A stretch of 64,000 bases of DNA, from assembly GCA_023460055.1 (NCBI GenBank), contig JAEWRJ010000046.1, positions 1 to 64,000 of the forward strand, written 5' to 3'. Source of the stretch: Bacillota bacterium. GTDB lineage: Bacteria; Bacillota; Clostridia; Christensenellales; Aristaeellaceae. The notes under the pieces are model-generated. The model made no database searches. It was given only the letters and a program-made list of their open reading frames with translations, and was not told the origin of the DNA. The number at the start of each line of letters is the position of its first letter. Positions within the stretch are counted from its first letter, which is position 1. Made by a program: the position numbers and the translations under genes. Shown piece after piece: positions 42,131 to 49,185 of this stretch.

Positions 42131-44526
42131 CAGAGGGAACCGTAAAACAATTGGGATTTAACACGAACGGAGGATATGATACGGGAACAGAACAATTTAA
42201 TGAGGGGCCGATCCCCTTGAGCGAAGAGGAGATGGCAGAGCATGGCATCCTCGATGCCCACCGCGCCATGACGGGGGAAACGGCAAAGCAATGGGGAAGC
42301 GCCGACCAGGGCCGGCGGGAAGAGGCTGCTTCGCAGCCGGGAAGCGATGGGAGCTTTTCTGGAATAGACAAGATGGCAGGGGTAGAGAATGAACCGGACG
42401 CGCTGGAAGCGTACAGCCGGGAGAAGAACATCCCGCCAGCGGTGCTGCGGGAGAGCCTGGGGTGCTACGCAAAGGGGGAGGCGCTGGTGATCCCCTACTA
42501 TGACGAACAGGGGCAGCAGCGGGCGGCGAGGCTGCGGCACGAGCAGGGGCACGACCCGCGCTTCTCGTGGCTGCCCAAGTCGGATATCATCCCCTATGGA
42601 TTGTGGCTGCGGCTCAACCAGGGCAGCGGGGCCATCGTGCTGGCGGAGGGGGAATCGGACGCCCAGAGCCTGTGGATGATGGGCATCCCCTGCCTGGGAA
42701 TCCCGGGCGCGACCTTGTTCAAGAGCGAATGGGCGCTAAAGTACCTGAAGGATAGGCCCCTGTGGCTGCACCATGAGGGCGACGCCGGGGGCGATGCCTT
42801 CCTGCGGCTGACCGCCCAGCGATTAAAGGAAGCCGGGCACACCGCGCCCCTGTGGATGATCCGTGCCCGGGATATCGACCCCCGCTGCAAGGACATCAGC
42901 GACCTCTACCTGCTGCGCGGGAAGGAGGAAGCCCGCGACCTGCTGCGAACCGCCCTCAAAAAGCGCCTGCCGCTTGATACCCAGGCGAGCCAGGTGAACA
43001 GCGTGAACTCTGGCGTTCCCGCTCCGGTCATTGCGCATTCCGAATTCAGCATTCAGAATTCCGCTGAGGCCGGCCCCAACTGCTTCCCGGCTGCAGAGCA
43101 GCCGCTTCCCGCCGGCGAAAGCCGGCACTTCCCCACTGCTTCACAACTCCCGCCGTTCCCCATCGATTCCCTGCCCCAATTCGGCCAGGCGATCGTGCGG
43201 GAGGTCAGCGCCTCCATCCAGGTGCCCCGGGACCTGGCTGCCTGCTTCATGCTGGGGGCCATCAGCGCCTGCTGCGTGGGCAAGGTGATGGTGGAGCCTT
43301 GGGAGGGCTATCAGGAGCCGATCCAGGTGTACATCCTGGGTTCGGCCAACCCCTCCGAACGCAAAAGCCCCGCGATGGCCGCCCTCTTCCGCCCGATCTA
43401 TGAGTACCAGCGCAAAGAAAACGAGCGGCGCGCGCCCCTGATCCGCAGGTACCAAAGCGAGCGCGAGGGTGCTGAGATGAAGGTGAAGCGGGCGGTGCTC
43501 AAGGGCAATAAGGGGGATATCGACAGCGCGCACCGGGAGCTGGATGAGATCCATGAGATCAAGCCCTTTGAGCTGATCGTATCCGATGCCACCACCGAGG
43601 CGCTGGCCCAGTGCATGGCCCGCAACGAGGGCAAGGCAGCGCTGGTCTCCGCCGAGGGCGGCATGCTGGGCACGCTGTGCGGGCGCTACGCCAGCCAGCA
43701 GATGGCCAACGTGGATGTCATCCTTCACGGCTACTCCGGCGAGCCCATGAGCCAGCACCGCATAGCGCGCGGCCAGCTGGATATCCGCCGCGCGGCGCTC
43801 AGCCTGTGCCTGGCGGCGCAGCCGGGCGTGGTGCAGCGCTTCCTCACCCACGAGGCGATGCTGGAGTGCGGCATGGTCAGCCGCTTCCTGGTGGCCAGCC
43901 CAAGCTCCGGCCTGGGCAGCCGCCTGGTGCAGGGCCCGCCGATGAACCCCGGCGTGATGGCCGCCTGGGATGCCCGCCTGTACGATTTGCTTTGCTGGGA
44001 AAGCCCGGTCACCCTGAAGCTGACGGAGTCTGCCGCTGAGGCCTACCGCCAGTGGGGGCTTGAGGTGGAAAACCGCCTGCGCCCCGAGGGCGACCTGCAC
44101 GACCTGGCCGGAGGATTTGGCGGCAAGCTGCGCGGCAACACCGCGCGCATCGCGGGCCTGCTGTATATCCTGGAGGTCGGCCTGGGCCCCACGGAACGGC
44201 GCGTCCACGGCCGGCACATGCGCGGCGCCATAGAGATCGCAAGATACTTCACCGCCCACATGATCGCCCTGTGCGGCGCGGAGGATCTGAGCCCGGAGGC
44301 GGACGCGGTGCTGAAGGTGCTGAGGAGGTGCGGGCTTAAAACCTTCTCCCATGCGTATGTTCGGCGCAAAGTGCAGGACCGCAAGGCATTGAGCAGCGCG
44401 GAGGCTGTGATGCTGGCGCTGAGCGAACTGGTGACGGCGGGGTATATCTGCCCGCATATCCCGGAGAAACCTGCGGAGAACAGCAGGGGCAGACCCACAG
44501 GGCCTTCGTACCGGCTGGTCGAGTAG
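42127..44526 (+). CDS. Toprim / DUF3987 replication protein
   Basis: A 799-aa protein of mobile elements. The first 300 residues hold a primase-like Toprim region (AIVLAEGESDAQSLWMMGIP with the acidic EGE triad, and LHHEGDAGGDAF). From about residue 345 it matches DUF3987, a helicase-like domain (LAACFMLGAISACCVGKVMV, YILGSANPSERKSPAMAALF in the place of Walker A, and VSAEGGMLGTLCGRY). It starts in a 4-base overlap with the CHC2 gene. Residues about 52-75 and 301-340 are translated repeats, the second also containing a GAATGC-type tract (HSEFSIQNSAE). Likely the replication initiator or helicase of an integrated element. Confidence 0.82.
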   Translation: MTEGTVKQLGFNTNGGYDTGTEQFNEGPIPLSEEEMAEHGILDAHRAMTGETAKQWGSADQGRREEAASQPGSDGSFSGIDKMAGVENEPDALEAYSREKNIPPAVLRESLGCYAKGEALVIPYYDEQGQQRAARLRHEQGHDPRFSWLPKSDIIPYGLWLRLNQGSGAIVLAEGESDAQSLWMMGIPCLGIPGATLFKSEWALKYLKDRPLWLHHEGDAGGDAFLRLTAQRLKEAGHTAPLWMIRARDIDPRCKDISDLYLLRGKEEARDLLRTALKKRLPLDTQASQVNSVNSGVPAPVIAHSEFSIQNSAEAGPNCFPAAEQPLPAGESRHFPTASQLPPFPIDSLPQFGQAIVREVSASIQVPRDLAACFMLGAISACCVGKVMVEPWEGYQEPIQVYILGSANPSERKSPAMAALFRPIYEYQRKENERRAPLIRRYQSEREGAEMKVKRAVLKGNKGDIDSAHRELDEIHEIKPFELIVSDATTEALAQCMARNEGKAALVSAEGGMLGTLCGRYASQQMANVDVILHGYSGEPMSQHRIARGQLDIRRAALSLCLAAQPGVVQRFLTHEAMLECGMVSRFLVASPSSGLGSRLVQGPPMNPGVMAAWDARLYDLLCWESPVTLKLTESAAEAYRQWGLEVENRLRPEGDLHDLAGGFGGKLRGNTARIAGLLYILEVGLGPTERRVHGRHMRGAIEIARYFTAHMIALCGAEDLSPEADAVLKVLRRCGLKTFSHAYVRRKVQDRKALSSAEAVMLALSELVTAGYICPHIPEKPAENSRGRPTGPSYRLVE
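42282..42351. repeat. Intragenic palindromic repeat R2
   Basis: Direct copy of R1 in the same reading phase, giving KQWGSADQGRREEAASQPGS near residue 55 of the DUF3987 protein. The two peptides differ at only a few positions. Confidence 0.65.
43028..43146. repeat. Intragenic composite repeat R3 (inverted)
   Basis: A GAATTC/GAATGC tract (43035-43066) joined to an inverted copy of the R1 unit (43078-43145, GCTTCCCGGCTGCAGAGCAG and the GCCGGC-GAAA-GCCGGC stem). It is read in frame as a linker between the Toprim and DUF3987 parts. Confidence 0.65.
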
Positions 44527-44547
44527 ATCGCGTCAAGTGATGTAAAC

Positions 44548-44574
44548 GGCGCGGGAATAATATATTCCCGCGCC
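44548..44574 (+). terminator. Hairpin after the DUF3987 gene
   Basis: Perfect 12-bp stem GGCGCGGGAATA / TATTCCCGCGCC, 22 bp after the stop; no T run directly after it. Confidence 0.6.
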
Positions 44575-44599
44575 TGAGCTTAAGAACTATCCAGTCTGA

Positions 44600-44630
44600 C
44601 CCGTGGCTTTTTTCAAAGTCACGGGATTTT
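44600..44630 (+). terminator. Second terminator-like stem
   Basis: CCCGTG / CACGGG with a 14-base loop, followed by ATTTTCT. With the hairpin at 44548 it closes the primase operon; from here the sequence becomes clearly AT-richer. Confidence 0.5.
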
Positions 44631-44781
44631 CTGTGTGTCCACATTGTTATTTGAAATCAAATAGTTTACAATTGCCAAATTAAGCATTATCGGCATTGCT
44701 GACCAGCATGATGTATGCAGCAATCAAGTACAATCACAGTAAGAAAGATACTGTGCAAAAAACGTGAAGGAAGGTTAAACC

Positions 44782-45795
44782 ATGAAAATTCATTATTTTC
44801 AGAGATACCATGAGAAAGAAAATGTAGCCACAGCTAATACAATGCTGCTTTTATCTCGCTTATATCATTATTCTTCTGATAAGTTCTTTCGGTTTTTGAA
44901 ATCAGAATTCTTCTCCGATTCTTTTGAACCTGAGATTGCTTTCAGATTACAAGAGAAAAGCGCTGATGGTATCCCTGACGCAACCATTGCTCAGGAGAGC
45001 TTCAAGATTGTAGTTGAGACGAAGATGTACGACTGGTTTTATTCTGATCAGCTGATAAGGCACCTGAGTTCCTTTAGTAAAGAAAAGTATAAGGTGCTAT
45101 TGACGCTTGCCCCGGAGCTTATGGCAGAAGACAAAAAAGAGATATTTGAAAAGCAGCTCAAAGAATACAACGCAGCACAGGAGCATCCGGTCATCCACAT
45201 AAACACTACTTTTGAAGGCGTTGCTAATGCGATACAAGAGGTTATCGATGATAAGGATTATGATATGCAAGATGTACTCGATGACTACTTGAACTACTGC
45301 TGCAATGATGGCCTGATCACGGTATCTGATTCATGGAAATACATGAGAATGCAGCTTGCAGGCAAAACATTTGACTTCAATATGAGAGAGAATATCTACT
45401 ACGATAATGCTGAGCGTGGTTTTAGGGCACATGACTATTTGAGTCTATATACGAATAAGAGTGTGCGTGCTGTGGGTAAGGTTTGTGCGCGAATCACCGC
45501 AATTGAAACCGAAAACGGAATGCAGTACGAAGCTGAATATGGCGAGTTGAATGAGCAAAGAAAAGACGCCATTCTCAAGGCTATCGCAGACGGTGATGAG
45601 CGTGGGTATGAGCTACGAACGATCAAGCACAGGTATTTCTTTGTGGAGAAATTCTATGAGACGGATTTTAAGAAAATATCCCTGAGAGCGCCAATGGGAA
45701 CACGAGTATTTGACCTGTCACAAATTTTGGGAACAGAACAGCTGCCGGATACTCATAAGATCGCAGAGCTGCTTAGAACAAAAACCTGGGGTTAA
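44782..45795 (+). CDS. PD-(D/E)XK nuclease-like protein
   Basis: A 337-aa cytosolic protein with an N-terminal nuclease-like core: an acidic residue in EPEIAFRLQ, then IPDATIAQESFKIVVETKM, which fits the PD...(D/E)xK catalytic pattern (residues about 60-85), followed by the QLIRHL helix. The C-terminal two thirds are not recognised. It may be a restriction-type or repair nuclease; no methyltransferase shares its operon. GAAGG precedes the ATG. Base and codon use is AT-rich compared with the genes to its left, a sign of transfer. Confidence 0.7.
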   Translation: MKIHYFQRYHEKENVATANTMLLLSRLYHYSSDKFFRFLKSEFFSDSFEPEIAFRLQEKSADGIPDATIAQESFKIVVETKMYDWFYSDQLIRHLSSFSKEKYKVLLTLAPELMAEDKKEIFEKQLKEYNAAQEHPVIHINTTFEGVANAIQEVIDDKDYDMQDVLDDYLNYCCNDGLITVSDSWKYMRMQLAGKTFDFNMRENIYYDNAERGFRAHDYLSLYTNKSVRAVGKVCARITAIETENGMQYEAEYGELNEQRKDAILKAIADGDERGYELRTIKHRYFFVEKFYETDFKKISLRAPMGTRVFDLSQILGTEQLPDTHKIAELLRTKTWG

Positions 45796-45857
45796 TATCG
45801 CAGGGCTTAATGATGCCTTTTATGATTTCTGCCTGGCATGGCAGATAGCGGGGGCAG

Positions 45858-46337
45858 CAATTAACGCATTTATTGCAGGTTTATTGCAGGGTATACCCTG
45901 CAATAAATGTGGGCTGAAAAGATGAGGAAAATCAAGGGGTTACAGGCGTTTTCGGGTGCCGGAACGAATTATTGCATTTTTTGCAGGGTATTGTGCTGTA
46001 CAAAATTGCTGCGGGTGTGATGGCGCGGCATACAAAGAGTAATTCCCTATTGTATGGATTTGCTGTATGGATTTTTATCTATTACAAGTATGGTCATTGC
46101 TTATGAAACAACCATTAATATATATAAATTTACATATCAATATATAATTATATTTGCATGATACGCTCCATGTTTATACTGATACAGAAATACAGCAGTA
46201 CACCCTGCAAAAAATGCAATAAATCGATTTGCGGTGGAAAAGAGGCGCTCAGACCTTGAAAACACTCACTTCCTGACGTTCGATTTATTGCAGGGTACAC
46301 CCTGCAATAATCTGCAGTAAATGCAATTAATCGTTTG
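45858..46337. repeat. Symmetric array of TTGCAGGGT motifs (possible replication origin)
   Basis: About 480 bp without genes, arranged as nested inverted repeats. Outer arms: a perfect 28-bp palindrome at 45880-45907 (half-site TTTATTGCAGGGTA) with an upstream ATTGCAGG, and an inverted copy at 46285-46310 with the same flank. Inner arms: TTATTGCATTTTTTGCAGGG at 45969-45988 and its inverse at 46200-46222. Both pairs share one midpoint near 46095, next to an AT-rich tract (46105-46155). The motif TTGCAGGGT or its inverse occurs about seven times. Iteron-type origin, partition site or multi-operator are possible; no tRNA or att core is seen. Confidence 0.65.
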
Positions 46338-46505
46338 CTTCAGATGAATATGTACTTGCCGGTTGATAACCCGGGCCTTATCATCATGTATATCTGGCAA
46401 GAGAACATACGGACTTTATAGTTTTTTGTTGATAAGCTCCGCCGGCTTGCTTTCATTCATTCAAATTTCGATGAATTTGAAATCAATATTCACCGAAGTT
46501 TAAAA

Positions 46506-46523
46506 ATGGTTATTGATAACCAT
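46506..46523. promoter_or_regulatory. Operator A of the methyltransferase promoter
   Basis: ATGGTTATTGATAACCAT: 8-bp inverted arms around TG. It touches the -35 box. The same sequence recurs 55 bp downstream, and a weaker form (GGTTGATAACC) lies near 46361. Confidence 0.7.
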
Positions 46524-46551
46524 TGACAGATACTTGAAGCTGTACTATACT
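46523..46551 (+). promoter_or_regulatory. Consensus sigma-70 promoter of the methyltransferase operon
   Basis: TTGACA, 17-bp spacer, TATACT, ending 41 bp before the start codon. It lies between two identical operators, so initiation should be strongly controlled. Confidence 0.8.
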
Positions 46552-46560
46552 GTCCGCGAG

Positions 46561-46578
46561 ATGGTTATTGATAACCAA
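46561..46578. promoter_or_regulatory. Operator B of the methyltransferase promoter
   Basis: ATGGTTATTGATAACCAA, the same palindrome as at 46506-46523, placed at or just after the transcription start. The cognate regulator is not evident in the window. Confidence 0.7.
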
Positions 46579-46591
46579 AAGGAGGAGACCG

Positions 46592-48343
46592 ATGCTGAAA
46601 TCTAGCTTGACAAATGAAAGCGATAAAATCTTAATGGAACAAACCAGAAATGTGAAGTGGGATATCGCGGAATGCTTGCGTGGATCACGAAATCTTGATG
46701 TGGAGTACTATGTTTTACCGGCGTATTTACTATCGGTAATCAGCACGCTTAATGAGCCGATGGCTGTTCAATTTCAAGACTTAATTGATGGAGAGATTGT
46801 TACTGAACCCCTCGTAACATCTGAAATCAAGCGAGCGTTGGATGAAGCGGCATGGGAATCCTTGAAGGGATTGCTATCAAAGTATAAAACTGAGGATTTT
46901 GCTGCTACGGCACTGGAAGTTGACAGAGAGTTGACTGAATCCACGCCTGAAACAATAACAGCACTGGTAACAGCTATCTTTGATATCAAGCAGAATGACG
47001 TGGTGGCCGATGTTGGATGCGGTTCAGGCGCATTTATATTGGATGCTGCTTCAACCCATCCGGATGCGGAATACGTCGGGTTTGAGATTCATTCCGTAAA
47101 CTGTGCGAATGCAAATATACGCTCACAATTAGTCAAGAGTAGAGTAAGCGTTTATAACCGTGATGCTTTTACGCTTGCAAGTGACCGGAAATCCAGCCTC
47201 ATACCAGAAGCTGGCTTCGATTATGTGTTTTCAAACTTTCCCTTTGGCGTTCGCATCCGATCATTTGCCGAGACAGCGGGAATGAGAACTCTGATGAAAG
47301 AATACCCAGAGTTACAAAAATCATCAACTGCAGACTGGCTGTTCAATGTCCTGTTACTGAGTATAACGAAGCAGGATGGAAAAGCGATTGGCATATCAAC
47401 AAATGGCAGCTCATGGAACCAAGCAGATATTGGTATCCGGAAACATTTAGTCGAAAATGGGTTCATTGAAGCCGTGATTTCTCTGCCTGAGCGTTTATTC
47501 AAATATGCAGGGATTGCGACAACCTTGTATATTATGAGCAGGGGCAATAAATCAATACGATTCGTCGATGCTTCAAAAATTGTTCAAAAAGGGCGTCGAA
47601 GCAATTACTTCAGCCAAGAAGATATTGAAAGAATAGTTGAAGCCTTGCACAGAGATACCGATTATAGCCAAGTTCTCGATATTGAAAGCATTCAAAAACG
47701 TGACTATATTCTGAACCCTAATCATTACCTGGCAAAAGATATTGAGTATGAGAATGGGGTGACATTTGGTGATATCATTGAAGATGTTACTCGCGGCGCT
47801 CCATTATCCGCATCCCAACTCGATGAATTAATTTCATCTGCACCAACCGAATCCCAATACCTGATGCTTGCGAGCATTAAGGATGGGATGATAGATGAAG
47901 AGCTGCCATACTTGTCCTCGCTTGACTCAAGATATGAGAGGTACCGGATTCAGCCGGGCAATCTGATTCTGGCAAAGAATGGTCCTCCATTCAAAATGGC
48001 GGTAGTAAATGATAATATCGGCAATGGCACGATCGCTAACGGTAATCTGTATGTTATTTCCCTGAAACAGGATATGGCAAATCCTTACTACATTCAAGCA
48101 TACCTGGAAAGCGCAAAAGGAAGCGCCCAATTGAATCAGAATGCGATTGGTACAGCATTGCGTGCGATTAGTCTTAATGGGCTCAAATCTATCCTGATCC
48201 CTCTACCCCCTTTAGAAGAACAAAACAGAATTGCGAATCTTTATCTTGCATCACAGGATGAAGTGCGCATTTTGCGCAGGAAGATGGAAAACGCTCAAAA
48301 CCGCTTACTTCATTTATACGATATTGAAAGTGAGGGGCAATAA
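46592..48343 (+). CDS. Adenine DNA methyltransferase fused to a specificity domain
   Basis: A 583-aa protein. Residues about 120-330 form an N6-adenine methyltransferase of HsdM type: SAM motif VADVGCGSGAFILDAA (near 140) and the catalytic motif as NFPF (near 215) where NPPF is usual. Residues about 390-570 look like half an HsdS subunit: a target-recognition segment and a closing helix (IPLPPLEEQNRIANLYL). One polypeptide could therefore choose and methylate a DNA site, as in type IIG enzymes, but no nuclease domain is attached. Start ATG 46592 follows AAAGGAGGAG; an upstream frame extension is rejected. Strong promoter with two operators. The next gene starts one base after the stop. Confidence 0.85.
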   Translation: MLKSSLTNESDKILMEQTRNVKWDIAECLRGSRNLDVEYYVLPAYLLSVISTLNEPMAVQFQDLIDGEIVTEPLVTSEIKRALDEAAWESLKGLLSKYKTEDFAATALEVDRELTESTPETITALVTAIFDIKQNDVVADVGCGSGAFILDAASTHPDAEYVGFEIHSVNCANANIRSQLVKSRVSVYNRDAFTLASDRKSSLIPEAGFDYVFSNFPFGVRIRSFAETAGMRTLMKEYPELQKSSTADWLFNVLLLSITKQDGKAIGISTNGSSWNQADIGIRKHLVENGFIEAVISLPERLFKYAGIATTLYIMSRGNKSIRFVDASKIVQKGRRSNYFSQEDIERIVEALHRDTDYSQVLDIESIQKRDYILNPNHYLAKDIEYENGVTFGDIIEDVTRGAPLSASQLDELISSAPTESQYLMLASIKDGMIDEELPYLSSLDSRYERYRIQPGNLILAKNGPPFKMAVVNDNIGNGTIANGNLYVISLKQDMANPYYIQAYLESAKGSAQLNQNAIGTALRAISLNGLKSILIPLPPLEEQNRIANLYLASQDEVRILRRKMENAQNRLLHLYDIESEGQ

Positions 48344-48344
48344 T

Positions 48345-48875
48345 TTGCTGGATATTGATGAGCTGATGGCGTTGGATCTGAGACTGAAAGAAGAGTTAGA
48401 AGAAAAACAAACAGCTATTCTAACAAGGCTTAATCGAGATGGCAGATTGATTGAACTCCTTAACCTCATGGGGCTTTCTTCTCTGCTGAATCCGCAGGCT
48501 GAATATAGGTTTGAACCATTGAGATTAGGAAAGATACTGGTTCTCGGTAATTCAAGGGTTAGGAAAGAAGAGTTGCTCGGGGTAGCAAAAAGTCTTGGAA
48601 TAAGCAAAAACAGGGTTGAGTGTTTTTTAGAGTATGGAGGATACAATATAGAAAAATTAAGATATAATCCCGACTATGTGCTTGTTATGGTAGGCCCAAT
48701 GCCGCATAGCGATGAAGGCAAAGGGGAACATAGCAGCATATTAACGGCTATGGAGAATACAGACGGGTATCCAAAAATTGTACGTCTGGGTAGTGGAGAG
48801 CTAAAAATTTCTAAGTCTGGATTTCGTGATGGATTGCAAGAAGCAATTGATATGGGACTAATAGAAGCCGGTTAG
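48345..48875 (+). CDS. Small protein of unknown function coupled to the methyltransferase
   Basis: A 176-aa protein, family not recognised. After a helical N-terminal third (LMALDLRLKEELEEKQTAIL), it alternates strands and helices in a Rossmann-like order: GKILVLGNSRVRKEELLGVA, SKNRVECFLEYGGYNIEKL, PDYVLVMVGPMPHSDEGKGE and YPKIVRLGSGELKISKSGF. The GPxPHS segment is a candidate active site. TTG 48345 is taken as start (GAGGGG at eight bases), beginning one base after the methyltransferase stop, so the two proteins are made together and probably act together. Not a known restriction endonuclease. Confidence 0.7.
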   Translation: MLDIDELMALDLRLKEELEEKQTAILTRLNRDGRLIELLNLMGLSSLLNPQAEYRFEPLRLGKILVLGNSRVRKEELLGVAKSLGISKNRVECFLEYGGYNIEKLRYNPDYVLVMVGPMPHSDEGKGEHSSILTAMENTDGYPKIVRLGSGELKISKSGFRDGLQEAIDMGLIEAG

Positions 48876-49185
48876 GGGTGGAGGCCTGAGCCTTTTCGTT
48901 TCTGTTATCGCTGATATTGAAGTGTGTATGAATCATGGATCGGTCTGCGAAGCGTTCATCACACCACGGTAGATTAAAAGGATACACTAGAATAGCTTTT
49001 GATTTTATTGATCTAGCGTGCTAAGATAATTAGAATTAAACGGTTTATTTTGAGATACGAGAGGATGAATGGTGATTACTGCAATGCAATTATGGCATAA
49101 ACAGATCTAAATGTTTGCAAGGTATGAATAGATGGTCACTTGGGAATATACTTTATAAATAACTAATTATTAGCAAGGGGATACA
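48876..49185. other. Intergenic region ahead of the type I system
   Basis: No gene found. CTAGA and TCTAG form a loose inverted pair near 48990-49015; a possible -10 (TATAAA) lies near 49154, about 30 bp before hsdM. AT-rich. Confidence 0.4.

Noticed and set aside
43141..44457. 438-aa minus-strand open frame opposite the DUF3987 gene
   Set aside because: High-GC antisense frame; the plus-strand product has clear domains.
45858..46337. CRISPR array
   Set aside because: Repeats alternate in orientation and spacing is symmetric about a midpoint, not regular direct repeats with spacers; no cas genes.
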